This document shows positions 46,801 through 55,984 of a stretch of DNA of 64,000 nucleotides, piece after piece. The notes under the pieces were generated by a model. It did no database searches and was not told the origin of the DNA. It saw only the letters and a program-made list of their open reading frames with translations. Source of the stretch: Paeniglutamicibacter kerguelensis (GTDB lineage: Bacteria; Actinomycetota; Actinomycetes; Actinomycetales; Micrococcaceae); contig NZ_JAGIOF010000001.1 of NCBI RefSeq assembly GCF_017876535.1, positions 1,984,001-2,048,000 of the forward strand, given 5' to 3'. Within the stretch, counting starts at the first letter, position 1. Each line of letters begins with the position of its first letter. Made by a program: the position numbers and the translations under genes.

Positions 46801-47119
46801 CGGCCGGCAGTCCATGGGTGTCCCAGCCGAAGCGGCGCTCCACGCGGGAGCCGCGCTGGGTCTGGTAACGGGCGACCAGGTCCTTGACGTAGCCGGTCAG
46901 CAGGTGGCCGTAGTGCGGCAGGCCGTTGGCGAAGGGAGGGCCGTCGTAGAAGACGAACTCGTTGGCGCCGTCAACGCCGGCATCGCGGGCGTCAATGGAG
47001 GCCTGGAAGGTCGAATCGTTCTTCCAGTAGGAAAGGACCCGCTCCTCGATCTCCGGGAAACGGGGAGAGGACGGCGTGGTGCCGTGGGGGTCGGTCGAGG
47101 CCTTGGGGTAGCTGGTCAT
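43814..47119 (-). CDS. ileS: Isoleucyl-tRNA synthetase
   Basis: 1101 residues. The class I motifs are PHYGH (HIGH variant, in [14 protein letters not shown]) and KMSKS ([14 protein letters not shown]). The editing domain lies between ([17 protein letters not shown]). The length and the motif context are those of the longer, eukaryote-like form of the enzyme, which tends to be less sensitive to mupirocin. AGGA precedes the ATG. A T-box leader on the same strand controls it by the charging state of tRNA-Ile. Confidence 0.97.
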   Translation of the reverse strand: MTSYPKASTDPHGTTPSSPRFPEIEERVLSYWKNDSTFQASIDARDAGVDGANEFVFYDGPPFANGLPHYGHLLTGYVKDLVARYQTQRGSRVERRFGWDTHGLPAELEAMKQLGMTDKVQIEAMGIDKFNDACRTSVMKYADEWQSYVTRQARWVDFENDYKTLNVEYMESVIWAFKQLHEKGLTYQGFRVLPYCWKDETPLSNHELRMDDDVYKDRQDQTVTVSFPLLAGESEISRELAGVQALAWTTTPWTLPTNMALAVGPEVVYAVLPAGENGVKASNATGDFMLAEDLLGAYAKDLGYADAAAAEDAITKRYTGKDLAGLRYAPLWDTFADVETWNTANAWQLLVADYVTTTDGTGIVHQAPAYGEEDQKICEAAGIPVILSVDEGAKFLPLFKGGELAEIVGVQVFDANKAITNLLKNDARLIKQASFEHSYPHCWRCRNPLIYRAISSWYVEVTKIKDRMLELNQQINWIPENVKDGQFGKWLENARDWSISRNRYWGSPIPVWECDGEECTHREVYGSLDEIKAAFGRLPLNHEGQPDLHRPFIDDLVKSHDGCADAGTMHRVEDVLDVWFDSGSMPYAQTHYPFENKDWFDTHHPADFIVEYIGQTRGWFYTMHILSTALFDRPAYKNVISHGIVLGSDGQKMSKSLRNYPDVNEVLDRDGSDAMRWFLMASPILRGGNLVVTEQGIREGVRQVLLPMWNVWHFFCLYTNAANNGAGYQAKLSYTSTDPLDAYMLAATGDLVREATAKLDAYDISEAAETIRQYMDTLTNWYVRRSRQRFFDEDTNAFDTLYTCLETLTRVSASLLPLASEEIWRGLTGGRSVHLAEWPDAEAFGRHDELVAAMEATRRIASVGSSLRKAANLRVRLPLAGMTVAAPNAAALAGTFATIIADELNLRSVTLIDAAEANAAEYGISQQLVVNARAAGPRLGKNVQLAIKGAKSGDWSVSDAGTVTAGGLDLEPHEYTLETVVAAGASEESIAAAVLPGGGFLVLDTEVTAELAAEGTARDMVRAIQSARKDADLLVGDRIRTEITADAATVAALHANAELIKGETLSTGLVLLTAEDGAAPVVRVETVAAAEAAENEMGPTT

Positions 47120-47126
47120 CTGCGGC

Positions 47127-47400
47127 AGTCCTGGGATCGGTGGCGCGTGTTTGCGCTTAGGCGTTCTCCAACACAGGGACGACGACGGAGCAATTGGTCA
47201 CTCCACCTCGCGGTACCACCCCGCTTGCCCTCTCCGCCCGGTGTCCCGGGGCCGGATCCGGCCGCTCATTGACTGCTGTGACGGGCTTACCCGCTCGGTT
47301 CTACTGGGCCCGCCCGGGTGCTGCATGGGTGGCCGTTCTTCCGAGGACTCACCGGTGATGGCCGGGTCGACGTCGTGTTCCTCCCAGTCTAGCGCGCCAA
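47127..47400 (-). ncRNA. T-box riboswitch leader of ileS
   Basis: On the minus strand GGTGGTACCGCG (47209-47220) is the T-box bulge sequence that pairs with the tRNA acceptor end. About 140 bases upstream, GACCCGGCCATCACCGGTGA forms the short stem I with an ATC specifier (47357-47359), an isoleucine codon. The layout with a reduced stem I close to the ribosome binding site is that of actinobacterial ileS T-boxes, which act on translation by exposing the Shine-Dalgarno when uncharged tRNA-Ile binds. Outer limits are approximate. Confidence 0.92.
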
Positions 47401-47452
47401 CGCGCCGAAGCTTCAACCCGGCCGGCTCCGGTCTGGACCCACCATGCCCGGC

Positions 47453-47458
47453 TATCCT
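47453..47458 (+). promoter_or_regulatory. -10 element, leaderless start of gene at 47465
   Basis: TATCCT ends 6 bases before the ATG at 47465, which favours this start over the upstream ATG at 47444. Confidence 0.55.
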
Positions 47459-47464
47459 TGTCCG

Positions 47465-48493
47465 ATGCACCCGCTTTCCGCCGACCCCGTCCCTCCCCTG
47501 CCGCGCCGCCGAACCTGGGCCGCCGGAATCGGTTGGGCCCTGCTCGTCCCGGTGCTGTTGCTGCTGGGGCTCCGGCTCACCGGCCTGTCCGTCGGCACCC
47601 CGTGGGTCCAGCTGCTGTCGCTGACCCCGCTTTTCATAGTTCCGTCGCTCGGGGCGCTGCTGTTTTTTGCGCTCGCCCGGCGCACGTTCCCCGCGCTCGT
47701 TGCCGCAGGAGCGGCCATCGCCCTGGCGGTGCTGCTGGTCGCGCCGTTCGCTCCCGCGGGAAACGTGCGAGGCACCGCTACCCAAGATTGTTCGGCCCCG
47801 GGGCTGCGCATGATGAGCCTGAACGCCAGGCTGGGCCGCGCGGATGCGGCCGCCGTCGTCGAGACGGTCCGGCGCGAGCAGGTGCAGTTGCTGGCCATCC
47901 AGGAATTCACACCCGCACTGGGTGCCGAGCTGAGCGCGGCCGGTCTCGATGAATTGCTTCCGCACACCACTCAGGTGCCCGAGGGCGGCGCCGCCGGGGC
48001 AGGGATCTTCTCGCAGTTCCCGCTCACGGTCCGCGACGTGCCCGGGCTGGATTCCATGTCGTTCGAGAACCCCACCGCGTCCTTCACCGTTTTCGGGTCC
48101 GACGGACGGGAGAGGCGCGTGGAAATCACCAATGTGCACACCTTTCCCCCGTTGCCCGACGCCGTCGACTCCTGGCGCCACGACCTCGCCGCCCTGGCCG
48201 CCGTGAACACCGGGGGCGGCACCCGCATCCTGGCCGGGGACTTCAACGCCACCTACGACCACCGCGAATTCCGCGACCTTTTGCACGCCAATGCCGACGC
48301 CCCGCTGAGCGATGCCTCGACGGGCGGGTTGGCACGCTTGCAGCCCACCTGGCCGCGCGAGCACCAGTACTCCCCCGGCATCGTGATCGACCATGTACTC
48401 ACCTCCGCCGACGTGTCAACCTGCGACTACGCCACCGGGCGGATCCCCGGCAGCGACCACGCGGCGGTGCTGGTGACGCTGAACTTCGGCTGA
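47465..48493 (+). CDS. Endonuclease/exonuclease/phosphatase family membrane protein
   Basis: 342 residues from ATG 47465. Three membrane helices at about 20-45, 50-70 and 74-92 are followed by an EEP domain: LRMMSLNARLGRADAAAVVE, LLAIQEFTPALGAEL, ILAGDFNATYDHREFRDLL, VIDHVLTSADV and GSDHAAVLVTL, which hold the Asn, Glu, Asp-Asn, Asp-His and Asp-His metal and catalytic residues. The domain sits outside the membrane. Substrate unknown; relatives act as phosphodiesterases or nucleases. It diverges from the ileS leader. Confidence 0.9.
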   Translation: MHPLSADPVPPLPRRRTWAAGIGWALLVPVLLLLGLRLTGLSVGTPWVQLLSLTPLFIVPSLGALLFFALARRTFPALVAAGAAIALAVLLVAPFAPAGNVRGTATQDCSAPGLRMMSLNARLGRADAAAVVETVRREQVQLLAIQEFTPALGAELSAAGLDELLPHTTQVPEGGAAGAGIFSQFPLTVRDVPGLDSMSFENPTASFTVFGSDGRERRVEITNVHTFPPLPDAVDSWRHDLAALAAVNTGGGTRILAGDFNATYDHREFRDLLHANADAPLSDASTGGLARLQPTWPREHQYSPGIVIDHVLTSADVSTCDYATGRIPGSDHAAVLVTLNFG

Positions 48494-48593
48494 CCCCGGC
48501 AACGCAAGCAGTCCCAGCAACCCCGCAGCACTTGTCCACATTCCCTACGGCAGGTCCCCCCGGGGCGGCGCGCCATCGTCCATGCTTGGTGCC

Positions 48594-50336
48594 ATGGGAA
48601 CACAGCAAGACCTCACGGCAAGCGTCGTGGCGGCCATCGAGACGATCGTCTGCGGGCACCCGGACCGGGTTGCCGCCGACGACGGGTTGCGCCTGCTCGC
48701 CGTCCTGAAGCCCGTGTTCCGGGTGGCGCTTGACAAGGCGGCGGCGTCCGTCGGCCCCTCGCAGGTTCGCGCCGCGGCGTTTGTTGCACTGACGGAGGAC
48801 TTCTACCGGGTCAGCGGCTACGGCCAGGTCCTTGCGGCCGCCCGCGCCACCGATGCCCAGCTGCACACCATCACCGAAGCCCCGCTGGCCGAAGTGAACG
48901 GGCTGCTGGCCGAACCCGCCGCCTTCTTGGCCGGTGAACGCGCGCTTCCCGCCGACGCCGCCAGCGTTCCCGGTCGCAAGCCCCTGTACCGTGACGAGGC
49001 CGAGTATCTCAAGACCCAGCAGAACCTCACGCACTTCCAGGCACTGCACCGCGTGGAAACGGCGGCCAACCTGCTTCCGCACACCGGCTTCAACGGCCGG
49101 GCGGTCCCGCCGAGGTTCCCGCAACTCGGCAAGGTGTTCAGCGATGCCACGGCCGATCCGCGGACCGTGGCCGGCCTCGCGAAGAAGCTCGAGGCCATGG
49201 GCCCGGAGATCGGCAGGCAACCGAACCCGGACGCGGTCGCCCGCCAATTCGAGGCCGAACTTGCGGCGGCGGTCGTCACCCGCAATTCACAGGGCACGGC
49301 CACGCTGCTCGAGGACCAGGCCCGGCGGCTCGATGCGGGCGTCGTGGAGCGCAGCGAGGAATCGGAGTCCATGTTCATCGGCGCGTTCTACCTGGGCCAC
49401 AGCCACAAGGGGTACGAGTACAGGATCATCACCAACGCCGAGGGACACGAGCTGCTTGCCACCGCCGCCGACGTCCTGAACAACCCCACGACCAAGGCCG
49501 GGACGCAACCCGCTCCGGCGCCGGAATCCAGCACGCCGCCGCTTCCCGTTCCCGAGTGGGCCATGGACCCTTCGCTTCCGCCGGATGCGCGGCCTGTCCA
49601 GGGATTCGGGGACATCGTCGACACCCTGCCCGGTGCGGCGCTGCTAGACCCGGGAATCGAGTTGCTGCCCGGGGAAACCCTCGACCAGGCCTACGCCAGG
49701 CAGCGCGCACAGCGCCTGCACCAGTTTGTGCTCGACTCGATCCGCATCGTCACCACCACCGCCGGCGCGTCAGCCGGCGCGCCCGGACAAAAGTCCGGCG
49801 GCAAAGACAGCGACAACGGCGGGCAGATGCCGATGCTGCCGCACTTCACCCTCGCGGTGACCATCGATTTCCAGGCCCTCAAGGGCCAGCTGGAGAACGC
49901 CGGGGTGACCGACCACGGCCAGCACATCTCGGCCTCGAACTGCCGGCGCATCGCCTGCAATGCGGGAATCCTCCCGGTCGTGCTCAACGGCGACGGCGTT
50001 CCACTGGAACTGGGACGGACTCGGCGGTACTTCAACCGCGCCCAGCGCCGCGCCATCGCCACCCGCGACAAGGGCTGCTGCAACCCGGGATGCTCGATGC
50101 CGGTCAACCGGACCGAGGCGCACCACCTGGACGAGTGGAGCGCGGGCGGCAGGACCGATGTTTCTCGCGGCTGCCTGCTGTGCGTGCGCTGCCACGTGGC
50201 CCACCACGCCGGGCACTTCAGCATTGTGATGCTCAAGGGGCTGCCCCACGTCATCGCGCCGGCATCGGTGGACCCGCCGCGGACACCCAGGCGCAACTGG
50301 ATCTTCCATCCCGCGGCGGAACCCCCGGCCGCTTGA
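48594..50336 (+). CDS. DUF222 / HNH endonuclease domain protein
   Basis: 580 residues from ATG 48594; an in-frame ATG at 48582 would add four residues. The helical DUF222 domain spans about residues 10-390 with low-complexity linkers (TQPAPAPESSTPPLPVPEW). The C-terminal HNH site is CCNPGCSMPVNRTEAHHLDEW with two Cys pairs (CxxxxC and CVRC) and HHL/HVAHHAGHFS. Such genes are repeated many times in actinobacterial genomes, often in repeated copies; function unknown. The last 26 codons are Pro/Ala-rich. Confidence 0.92.
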   Translation: MGTQQDLTASVVAAIETIVCGHPDRVAADDGLRLLAVLKPVFRVALDKAAASVGPSQVRAAAFVALTEDFYRVSGYGQVLAAARATDAQLHTITEAPLAEVNGLLAEPAAFLAGERALPADAASVPGRKPLYRDEAEYLKTQQNLTHFQALHRVETAANLLPHTGFNGRAVPPRFPQLGKVFSDATADPRTVAGLAKKLEAMGPEIGRQPNPDAVARQFEAELAAAVVTRNSQGTATLLEDQARRLDAGVVERSEESESMFIGAFYLGHSHKGYEYRIITNAEGHELLATAADVLNNPTTKAGTQPAPAPESSTPPLPVPEWAMDPSLPPDARPVQGFGDIVDTLPGAALLDPGIELLPGETLDQAYARQRAQRLHQFVLDSIRIVTTTAGASAGAPGQKSGGKDSDNGGQMPMLPHFTLAVTIDFQALKGQLENAGVTDHGQHISASNCRRIACNAGILPVVLNGDGVPLELGRTRRYFNRAQRRAIATRDKGCCNPGCSMPVNRTEAHHLDEWSAGGRTDVSRGCLLCVRCHVAHHAGHFSIVMLKGLPHVIAPASVDPPRTPRRNWIFHPAAEPPAA

Positions 50337-50337
50337 A

Positions 50338-50605
50338 CTACGCACGGCAGGGAACCAGGGGATAGAAGGCCGGCGCCCCACCCCAGGTGGCTGATGGGAT
50401 CGTGCGTGTCGATGAGTTCGATGGCCGACTGGCTCGGGGCCAACTGGGTGTCGCTGCGTCCGTGGCCGGGCGGCAACCGCGCACCGAGGCTCCGCCCGTC
50501 GACGGCATGCCTCGGCCGGTCCCCCTCCGGCAGCTGCCACCAGCGGGCGTGGACGGCGTCGAAGAGCGCCCGGCCGGACTCCGCCGCAAGGTCCGGGTCG
50601 GGGGG
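50338..50605 (-). pseudogene. Possible gene fragment next to IS110
   Basis: The minus-strand frame running away from the IS edge (DPDLAAESGRALFDAVHARWW, LPPGHGRSDTQLAPSQSAIELIDTHDPISHLG) uses third-position G or C in nearly every codon, like a true gene. Then the frame changes near 50375 before a TAG at 50338 (APAFYPLVPCRA). The 5' part is cut by the IS110 boundary. No family recognised. It may be a gene interrupted by the element or a chance frame. Confidence 0.35.
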
Positions 50606-52073
50606 GTGCCCCTATCTGGTTCGTCAAGGGTTTTGCCGGGTTTGGGGAAGAATTCCTTGACCTTCCGGAGGGCGTTGTTGAGTGGTCCGGTTCGCATCTT
50701 GAACCGGACCACGTGGCGTTTGGTGGGTGTGGGTTAGGCGGGTTGGGTTTCGGTCGCGTCGTAAAGTGCCCCGTCGCGGAGCATCGCGAACGGGACGTTG
50801 CAGCGGCGCCGGGCCAGGGCGATGACGGCTTGGTTGTGCTTCTTGCCTTCGGCCCGCTTGCGGTCGTAGTAGGCCCGGGAATTTCGGTCCTTGCATTTGA
50901 GCGCGGCGAACGCCGACAGGAACAATGCGCGCTTGAGCACCTTGTTTCCCTTCCTCGAGGAATGGTCCTAAGCGGATGGAGGTCCCGGATCGCCAGGTCA
51001 CCGGGGCCAGCCCGGCGTAGGATCCGAGGTGTCCTGCGGTCTTGAAGTCCTTGCCAACGACCTCGGTGAGGATGCGGGCTTCGGTCCTGACACCGACCGC
51101 TGGCAAAGACGAACGGAGCTGGTGAAGAGGGTGGGCCTCCACGAGTTTTTCTTTCCTGCGCCAGCACCTCGGCGCGGGCGGCCCGCGTCTGGGCCAGGGC
51201 GAGTGCCAATTGCGGCAGCACGATCCCGGCCGCCGAGGTCCCCGAGACCACCACGGTTTGCTCATCCAGGGCCGCGAAGATCTCCTGGGTCCAGCGTTTC
51301 CCCACCCGGGGTGCGTGCTTGCGCATGAGCGTTTCCACCCGGGCCTTCCCGGCCTTGCACAGCGCGGCCGGGGTCGGGTATTTGGCCAGCAGCTCGGGCA
51401 TGGCCTGGTGGTCCAGGTGCGGGCCGATGACCCGTTCCAGGGCCGGGTGGATCGCAGGTCAAGCCCGCGGATCCTGTTGGAGGTTGCGGTGGCCTGCTTG
51501 GCCAAATCGTCGTCAAAGCCGCAGAGCATCGACAGTTCGGCGACCTGCTCGTCGGCCACCTGGACCGAGCGCAGGGTCTGCGGCAGGGTGCGGGCGGCGT
51601 TGGCGATGATGAAGGCGTCGCGGGCATCGGTCTTCGCCTCGCCGGGGTGCAGGTCCGCGACCCGGCGCATGGCCAGCCCCGGCAGGTATCCGACCGGGAT
51701 GCCCTCGGACTGGGCGACGGCGACCGGCAGGGCGCCGATGGTGGCCGGCTGGTCCACCACGAACAACAGCCTCCCGTGCTTGGCCAGGGAACGGATGATG
51801 TCCCGAAGCTTGGATTCGTCCTGCGGCAGGGCCTTGTCCAGGAGTTTCTTCCCGGCCCGGTTCAGGGCCACCGCGTGGTGGTTGGTCTTGCCGACTTCAA
51901 CGCCGATGAAGACGTCGATGGACTCATGGTCGTGGATCAAAATGCACCCTCCGGAAACTGGCCACGTGCTCACGGATGAAACGAATGCTGGCTTGTCCCT
52001 GCGGCGCCAAGGCCCGGGCATCCACGTTACGACCGACCTGAACCCTGGTTCACTGTTCTGCTCCGGCCCCTAT
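50606..52073 (-). mobile_element. IS110-family insertion sequence, decayed
   Basis: One transposase pseudogene occupies the centre. Both edges carry the 8-base direct repeat GCCCCTAT (50605-50612 region and 52066-52073), which I take as the recombination site. IS110 elements have no terminal inverted repeats and insert by a core recombination, so edges are inferred. A hairpin (50682-50712) lies in one non-coding flank of about 130 bases; the other flank of about 130 bases precedes the transposase and is where the guide (bridge) RNA of IS110 elements is encoded. Confidence 0.7.
50734..51940 (-). pseudogene. IS110-family transposase (DEDD), frameshifted
   Basis: The start is TTG at 51940 with GGAGGG 6 bases before it. 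The frame reads VFIGVEVGKTNHHAVALNRAGKK, LLFVVDQPATIGALPVAVA and ADLHPGEAKTDARDAF, then shifts near 51460, 51165 and 50970. The pieces are AMPELLAKYPTPAALCKAGK, then EKLVEAHPLHQLRSSLPAVGVRTEARILTEV with the IS110 C-terminal motif SYAGLAPVTWRSG, and SRKGNKVLKRALFLSAFAALK to the stop. In intact relatives the first catalytic residue is Asp (GVDVGKTNH); here it is Glu. The gene is dead on both counts. Confidence 0.9.
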
Positions 52074-52241
52074 TAGCGATATCCCTGGTGCCTATCGAAT
52101 CCCGGTGACAGCACCCCCCGGATCATTGATGACTGGGGGACTGAATCATGCCGGGACCGACAGGCCAGCAACCCCATCCTCTCGCACGGTGCTCGATTCC
52201 GGGATCACTAAAAAGGTAACGGGAGTCTGCGAACTGCGAGT

Positions 52242-53003
52242 CTAGGAGTCTTTGCGGAGCAGCTTGTGGTTGGCGGCCTGGGCCACCGGGCGGACGACGA
52301 TCTCGTCGAGGTTCACATGGTGCGGCAGGTTCACCGCGTAGCCGATGACCTCGGCGACGTCGGAGGCCAGCAGTGGTTTTTCCACGCCGCGGTAGACGGC
52401 CTGGGCGGCGGCCGCGTCCCCGCCGAGGCGGCGCAGCGCGAATTCCTCGGTGTGCACCAGTCCGGGCAGCACCTCGATGACGCGGATGTTGTTCTCGACC
52501 TCCTCCAGGCGCAGGGCCTGGGTCATCGCGCGCTGGGCGGCCTTGGCGGCGTTGTAGCCGGACCCGCCCTCGTAGCTGGCCAGCGCCGCGGTGGAGGTCA
52601 GGTTCAGCACGGTGCCCTCGCCGTGGGCGCGCAGCATCGGCAGGAACGCGCGGGTGAGCTTCATGGTGCCGATGACGTTGACCCGGAGCATGAAGTCCCA
52701 GTCCTCGTTCTTCGCGGCGCCCAGGTAGTCGGCGCCGCGCGCGCCGCCGGCGATGTTGATGAGGGTGTCGATGCCGCCGCCGGCCTGGACCGTGGCGAGC
52801 AGGTTCGCGACCTGGTCGTCGTCGGTGACGTCCGCGGGAACGGCGATGGCGCCGGTTTCCGCCGCGAGCGCCGAAAGGCGATCGGCGCGGCGGGCCACGG
52901 CGAAGACCGTCCAACCGGCGGTGCACAACGCGCGCACCGTGGCCTCGCCGATTCCGGTGGAGGCGCCGGTGACTACTGCTGCATGTGAAATCTGTGATGA
53001 CAT
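52242..53003 (-). CDS. SDR-family oxidoreductase
   Basis: 253 residues from the ATG at 53003. VVTGASTGIGEATVRAL is the TGxxxGIG cofactor loop, LINIAGGARGADYLG the NAG region, and the catalytic set is Ser in LTSTAAL, Tyr and Lys in YNAAKAA. The C-terminus (VRPVAQAANHKLLRKDS) resembles YdfG-type serine/3-hydroxypropionate dehydrogenases. TAGAAT ends 6 bases before the ATG, suggesting a leaderless mRNA; the TTG at 53009 is a less likely start. Confidence 0.93.
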   Translation of the reverse strand: MSSQISHAAVVTGASTGIGEATVRALCTAGWTVFAVARRADRLSALAAETGAIAVPADVTDDDQVANLLATVQAGGGIDTLINIAGGARGADYLGAAKNEDWDFMLRVNVIGTMKLTRAFLPMLRAHGEGTVLNLTSTAALASYEGGSGYNAAKAAQRAMTQALRLEEVENNIRVIEVLPGLVHTEEFALRRLGGDAAAAQAVYRGVEKPLLASDVAEVIGYAVNLPHHVNLDEIVVRPVAQAANHKLLRKDS

Positions 53004-53009
53004 GCTCAA

Positions 53010-53015
53010 ATTCTA
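53010..53015 (-). promoter_or_regulatory. -10 element, leaderless start of SDR gene
   Basis: TAGAAT on the minus strand ends 6 bases before the ATG at 53003. Confidence 0.6.
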
Positions 53016-53091
53016 GCCAGTCCGGGCGCGGTCCAGCGACCACCGGAGCCCGGGTCTCCGGCGGCCGAAGGAGTCAGTCCGGACGCACAAT

Positions 53092-54594
53092 TCAGCCGCG
53101 GGAGGCCGCCGGTTCCTCGACCGCGCGGGACACGGCGACCATCTCGGCGCGGTCCACGACCTTGATCCGTTCGCGCGGCACCGGTCCGTCGTGGGTCGGT
53201 GCAGGGTCGGCCGCGGCGCCGAGGGCCTGCTCGTGCGTATCCAGCGCGAGCCAGCCGTCCCAGCTGGTGTAGGCGACGCCCTTGGCGTCCAGCAGCGCCG
53301 GCACGGCATCGGGTGCGGGGTTGGCCGCCACCGGCAGTTGGTGCAGGTCGGCCAGCAGGTGGGCGATGGTTTCGGCGGCGTCGGACTTGGTGTGTCCGAT
53401 CAGCCCGACGGGGCCGCGCTTGATCCAGCCGGTGGCGTAGAGCCCGGGCACCTGGATGCCGGACGCGTCCAGCACCTTGCCCTCGAAATTGGGCACGGTG
53501 CCGGTGCGCCCGTCGTACTCGATCTCCGGCAGCGCCGAGCCGAAGTAGCCGATGGCGCGGTAGACGGCCTGCACCGGGTAGTCGATGAGCTCCCTGGTGC
53601 CGCGCGCGTTTCCGGTGCCGTCCAGTTCCTGGCGCTCGAACCTGATGCCGCTGACTTTGCCGTCGGTCCCGGTGACCTCCACCGGGGAATGCAGGAAGTG
53701 CAGGTGCAGGCGGCGGCGCGGGCGTTCGGTTCCCTGGGCGATGTCCCCGCGTTCCCCGCGTTCCTCGCGTTCCTCCTGCTCGATCAGCCAGTTGGTGAGC
53801 GTGCCGACCATGGTCTTGACCTGGTTGTTGGTCTTGATGGCTGCGTCGGAGGCCGCGTCGAACTCGAAGTCCTCCGGGTAGAGCACGATGTCCACGTCGT
53901 GGCTGTGCGACAGCTCGCGCAGCTCCAGCGGGGTGAACTTCACCTGGGCCGGGCCGCGGCGGCCAAAGACGTGCACGTCGGTGACCGGGGATTCGCGCAA
54001 CCCCTGGTACACGTTGTCCGGGATCTCGGTGACCAGCAGGTCCTCGGGGTGCTTGGAGAGCACGCGGGCCACGTCCAGTGCCACGTTGCCGTTGCCCAGC
54101 ACCGCGATCTGCGTGGCCTCGAGCGGCCAGGTGCGCGGCACGTCGGGGTGCCCGTCGTACCAGGACACGAAGTCCGCGCCGCCGTAGGAGCCGTCCAGCT
54201 CGATGCCCGGGATGTTCAGGTCCGCGTCGTTGATGGCGCCGGTGGCAAAGATGACCGCGTCGTAGTGCTCGCGCAGCTCCTGGATCGACAGGTCGGTGCC
54301 GTAGTCGACGTTGCCGAAGAAGCGGATGTCCCCGCGGTCCAGCACCTTGTGCAGGGCCTTGACGATGCCCTTGATGCGCGGGTGGTCCGGGGCGACGCCG
54401 TAGCGGATCAGGCCGTACGGTGCCGGGTAGCGGTCGAAGAGGTCGATCGCAAGCTCGAAGTCGCGCTCCGCCTTGGTGAGGATGTCCGCGGCGTAGACGC
54501 CGGCCGGGCCGGCGCCGATGATGGCCACGCGCAGCGGGCGGGCGGCGAAGGCGGCGGGTGTGCTCACGGGCACCGGGGTGTTTTTCTCAGTCAT
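53092..54594 (-). CDS. fprA: Ferredoxin-NADP+ reductase, FprA type
   Basis: 500 residues from the ATG at 54594, with AGGAGG before it. LRVAIIGAGPAGVYAADILTK binds FAD, IAVLGNGNVALDVARVL binds NADP, and GLYATGWIKRGPVGLIGHTK with DAAETI is the adrenodoxin-reductase-like signature. It transfers electrons from NADPH to ferredoxin. At the end of the sulfur cluster it is the likely electron source for the ferredoxin-dependent sulfite reductase at 61869-63584. Confidence 0.95.
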   Translation of the reverse strand: MTEKNTPVPVSTPAAFAARPLRVAIIGAGPAGVYAADILTKAERDFELAIDLFDRYPAPYGLIRYGVAPDHPRIKGIVKALHKVLDRGDIRFFGNVDYGTDLSIQELREHYDAVIFATGAINDADLNIPGIELDGSYGGADFVSWYDGHPDVPRTWPLEATQIAVLGNGNVALDVARVLSKHPEDLLVTEIPDNVYQGLRESPVTDVHVFGRRGPAQVKFTPLELRELSHSHDVDIVLYPEDFEFDAASDAAIKTNNQVKTMVGTLTNWLIEQEEREERGERGDIAQGTERPRRRLHLHFLHSPVEVTGTDGKVSGIRFERQELDGTGNARGTRELIDYPVQAVYRAIGYFGSALPEIEYDGRTGTVPNFEGKVLDASGIQVPGLYATGWIKRGPVGLIGHTKSDAAETIAHLLADLHQLPVAANPAPDAVPALLDAKGVAYTSWDGWLALDTHEQALGAAADPAPTHDGPVPRERIKVVDRAEMVAVSRAVEEPAASRG

Positions 54595-54653
54595 GGGGTC
54601 CTCCTGGGGTATATCTGGATTGTGGGTGTTCCGGGGGCAGGCTGAATGGCGGG

Positions 54654-55907
54654 TCAGCCGACGGGCAGCAGCTGGCGGGTGCGGGCGGCCGGTTCCAGGC
54701 GTCCTGCGGCATGGGGGCTGACCCGCACCACGTCGCCGATGACGATCACCGCGGGGTTCGCGACGCCGATCCGCGCGGCGGTGGCCGCGATGGAATCCAG
54801 CCGGTCGATCGTGATGCGCTGGTCGGGGCACCAGCCGCGCTCGATGATCGCGACCGGGGTGTCGGCGGGCAGCCCGCGGCCCAGCAGCGTGGCGGTGTTG
54901 CGTGCCAGCCGGGCCACGCCCATCAGCAGCACCAGGGTGTGGTCGGCGCGGGCCGGGAGCTCGGAGAGCTCCTCATGCCCGGTGGCCATCGAGAAGCCGG
55001 TGGCCACCCCGCGGTGGGTGACGGGGATCCCGGCGGCGGCAGGGACGGAGATGGCGCTGGTGACCCCGGGGACGACGCTGACCTCGACGCCGTGCTCGCG
55101 GCAGTATGCGGCCTCCTCGCCGCCGCGGCCCAGCACGAACGGGTCCCCGCCCTTGAGCCGCACCACGCGGTTGCCGGCCTGCGCCTCGGCGACCAGCACC
55201 GCGTTGATCTCATCCTGGGTGGCCAGGTGGTCGCCGGGGGCCTTGCCGACCTCGATGATGCGCACGGACGGATCGAGCTCGTTCAACAGGTCGCGCGGGC
55301 CCAGCCGGTCGGCGACCACCACGTCGGCGGCGGCCAGCAGCCGGCGCCCGGTGACGGTGATCAGCCCCGGGTCGCCCGGGCCTCCGCCGACCAGGGCCAC
55401 GGATCCGGTGCCTGAGCGGCGCCGGCGCAGCGGCAGCAGCCCGGTGTCGGCGGCCAGCGCGATCGCGTTGCGCAGCCCGGCGGCGCGGCGCGGGTCACCG
55501 CCGGCGGTGACGGCCACGGTGGTTCCCTCCCCGGTCCGCGCGACGGCGGGGGTCCAGGCGCTGGAGGCCGCGTGGTCCGACGCGTTGACGCACCAGGTCT
55601 GCTGCGCGTCGGCATCGGCCGCCACCCGCGCGTCCAGCGCCCGGTTGCCGGTGGCGGTGTGGGCCAGCCACATGCCGTCCAGGTCCCCGGGCTCGTAGCC
55701 GCGCCGCAGCCAGACGAGCTTTCCGGAGCCCGCGGCCTCGGCGATCGATGCGACGGCCTGAGGGGCGATGACGGTGACCCGGGCGCCGGCGTCGAGCAGC
55801 TGCGCGATCCGGCGTGCGGCCACCGTCCCGGCGCCGACGCAGAGCACGTCCTTGCCGGCCAGGCGCAGGGCCAGCGGGTGGATGGGCGACTCGTTGGATG
55901 TAGTCAT
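54654..55907 (-). CDS. cobA: Uroporphyrinogen-III C-methyltransferase fused to precorrin-2 dehydrogenase domain
   Basis: 417 residues from the ATG at 55907 (AAGGAG 6-7 bases upstream). The N-terminal 130 residues are a SirC-like dehydrogenase domain (LALRLAGKDVLCVGAGTVAARRIAQLLDAG, then CVNASDHA). The rest is the SAM-dependent methyltransferase: VALVGGGPGDPGLITVTGRRLL, RLKGGDPFVLGRGGEEA, VPGVTSAISVPAAAGIPVTHRGVA. Compared with CysG it lacks a separate chelatase site, which the CbiX-type gene at the other end supplies. It makes the siroheme of sulfite reductase. An alternative ATG at 55988 overlaps the permease stop as ATGA and would add a 27-residue His-rich tail. Confidence 0.93.
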   Translation of the reverse strand: MTTSNESPIHPLALRLAGKDVLCVGAGTVAARRIAQLLDAGARVTVIAPQAVASIAEAAGSGKLVWLRRGYEPGDLDGMWLAHTATGNRALDARVAADADAQQTWCVNASDHAASSAWTPAVARTGEGTTVAVTAGGDPRRAAGLRNAIALAADTGLLPLRRRRSGTGSVALVGGGPGDPGLITVTGRRLLAAADVVVADRLGPRDLLNELDPSVRIIEVGKAPGDHLATQDEINAVLVAEAQAGNRVVRLKGGDPFVLGRGGEEAAYCREHGVEVSVVPGVTSAISVPAAAGIPVTHRGVATGFSMATGHEELSELPARADHTLVLLMGVARLARNTATLLGRGLPADTPVAIIERGWCPDQRITIDRLDSIAATAARIGVANPAVIVIGDVVRVSPHAAGRLEPAARTRQLLPVG

Positions 55908-55984
55908 GGCCTGCTCCTTTTGGTGGGTGTGCTGGTGGGTCTGCTGGTGGGCGTGGTCGTGCGGGTGGTGGAATTCGGGGTGGC

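Noticed and set aside
44201..47272. A 1023-codon plus-strand open frame opposite ileS
   Set aside because: It is the antisense shadow of ileS in a high-GC genome: composition is Val/Gly/Asp/Arg-rich with no family motif and no ribosome binding site, while ileS has all its catalytic motifs.
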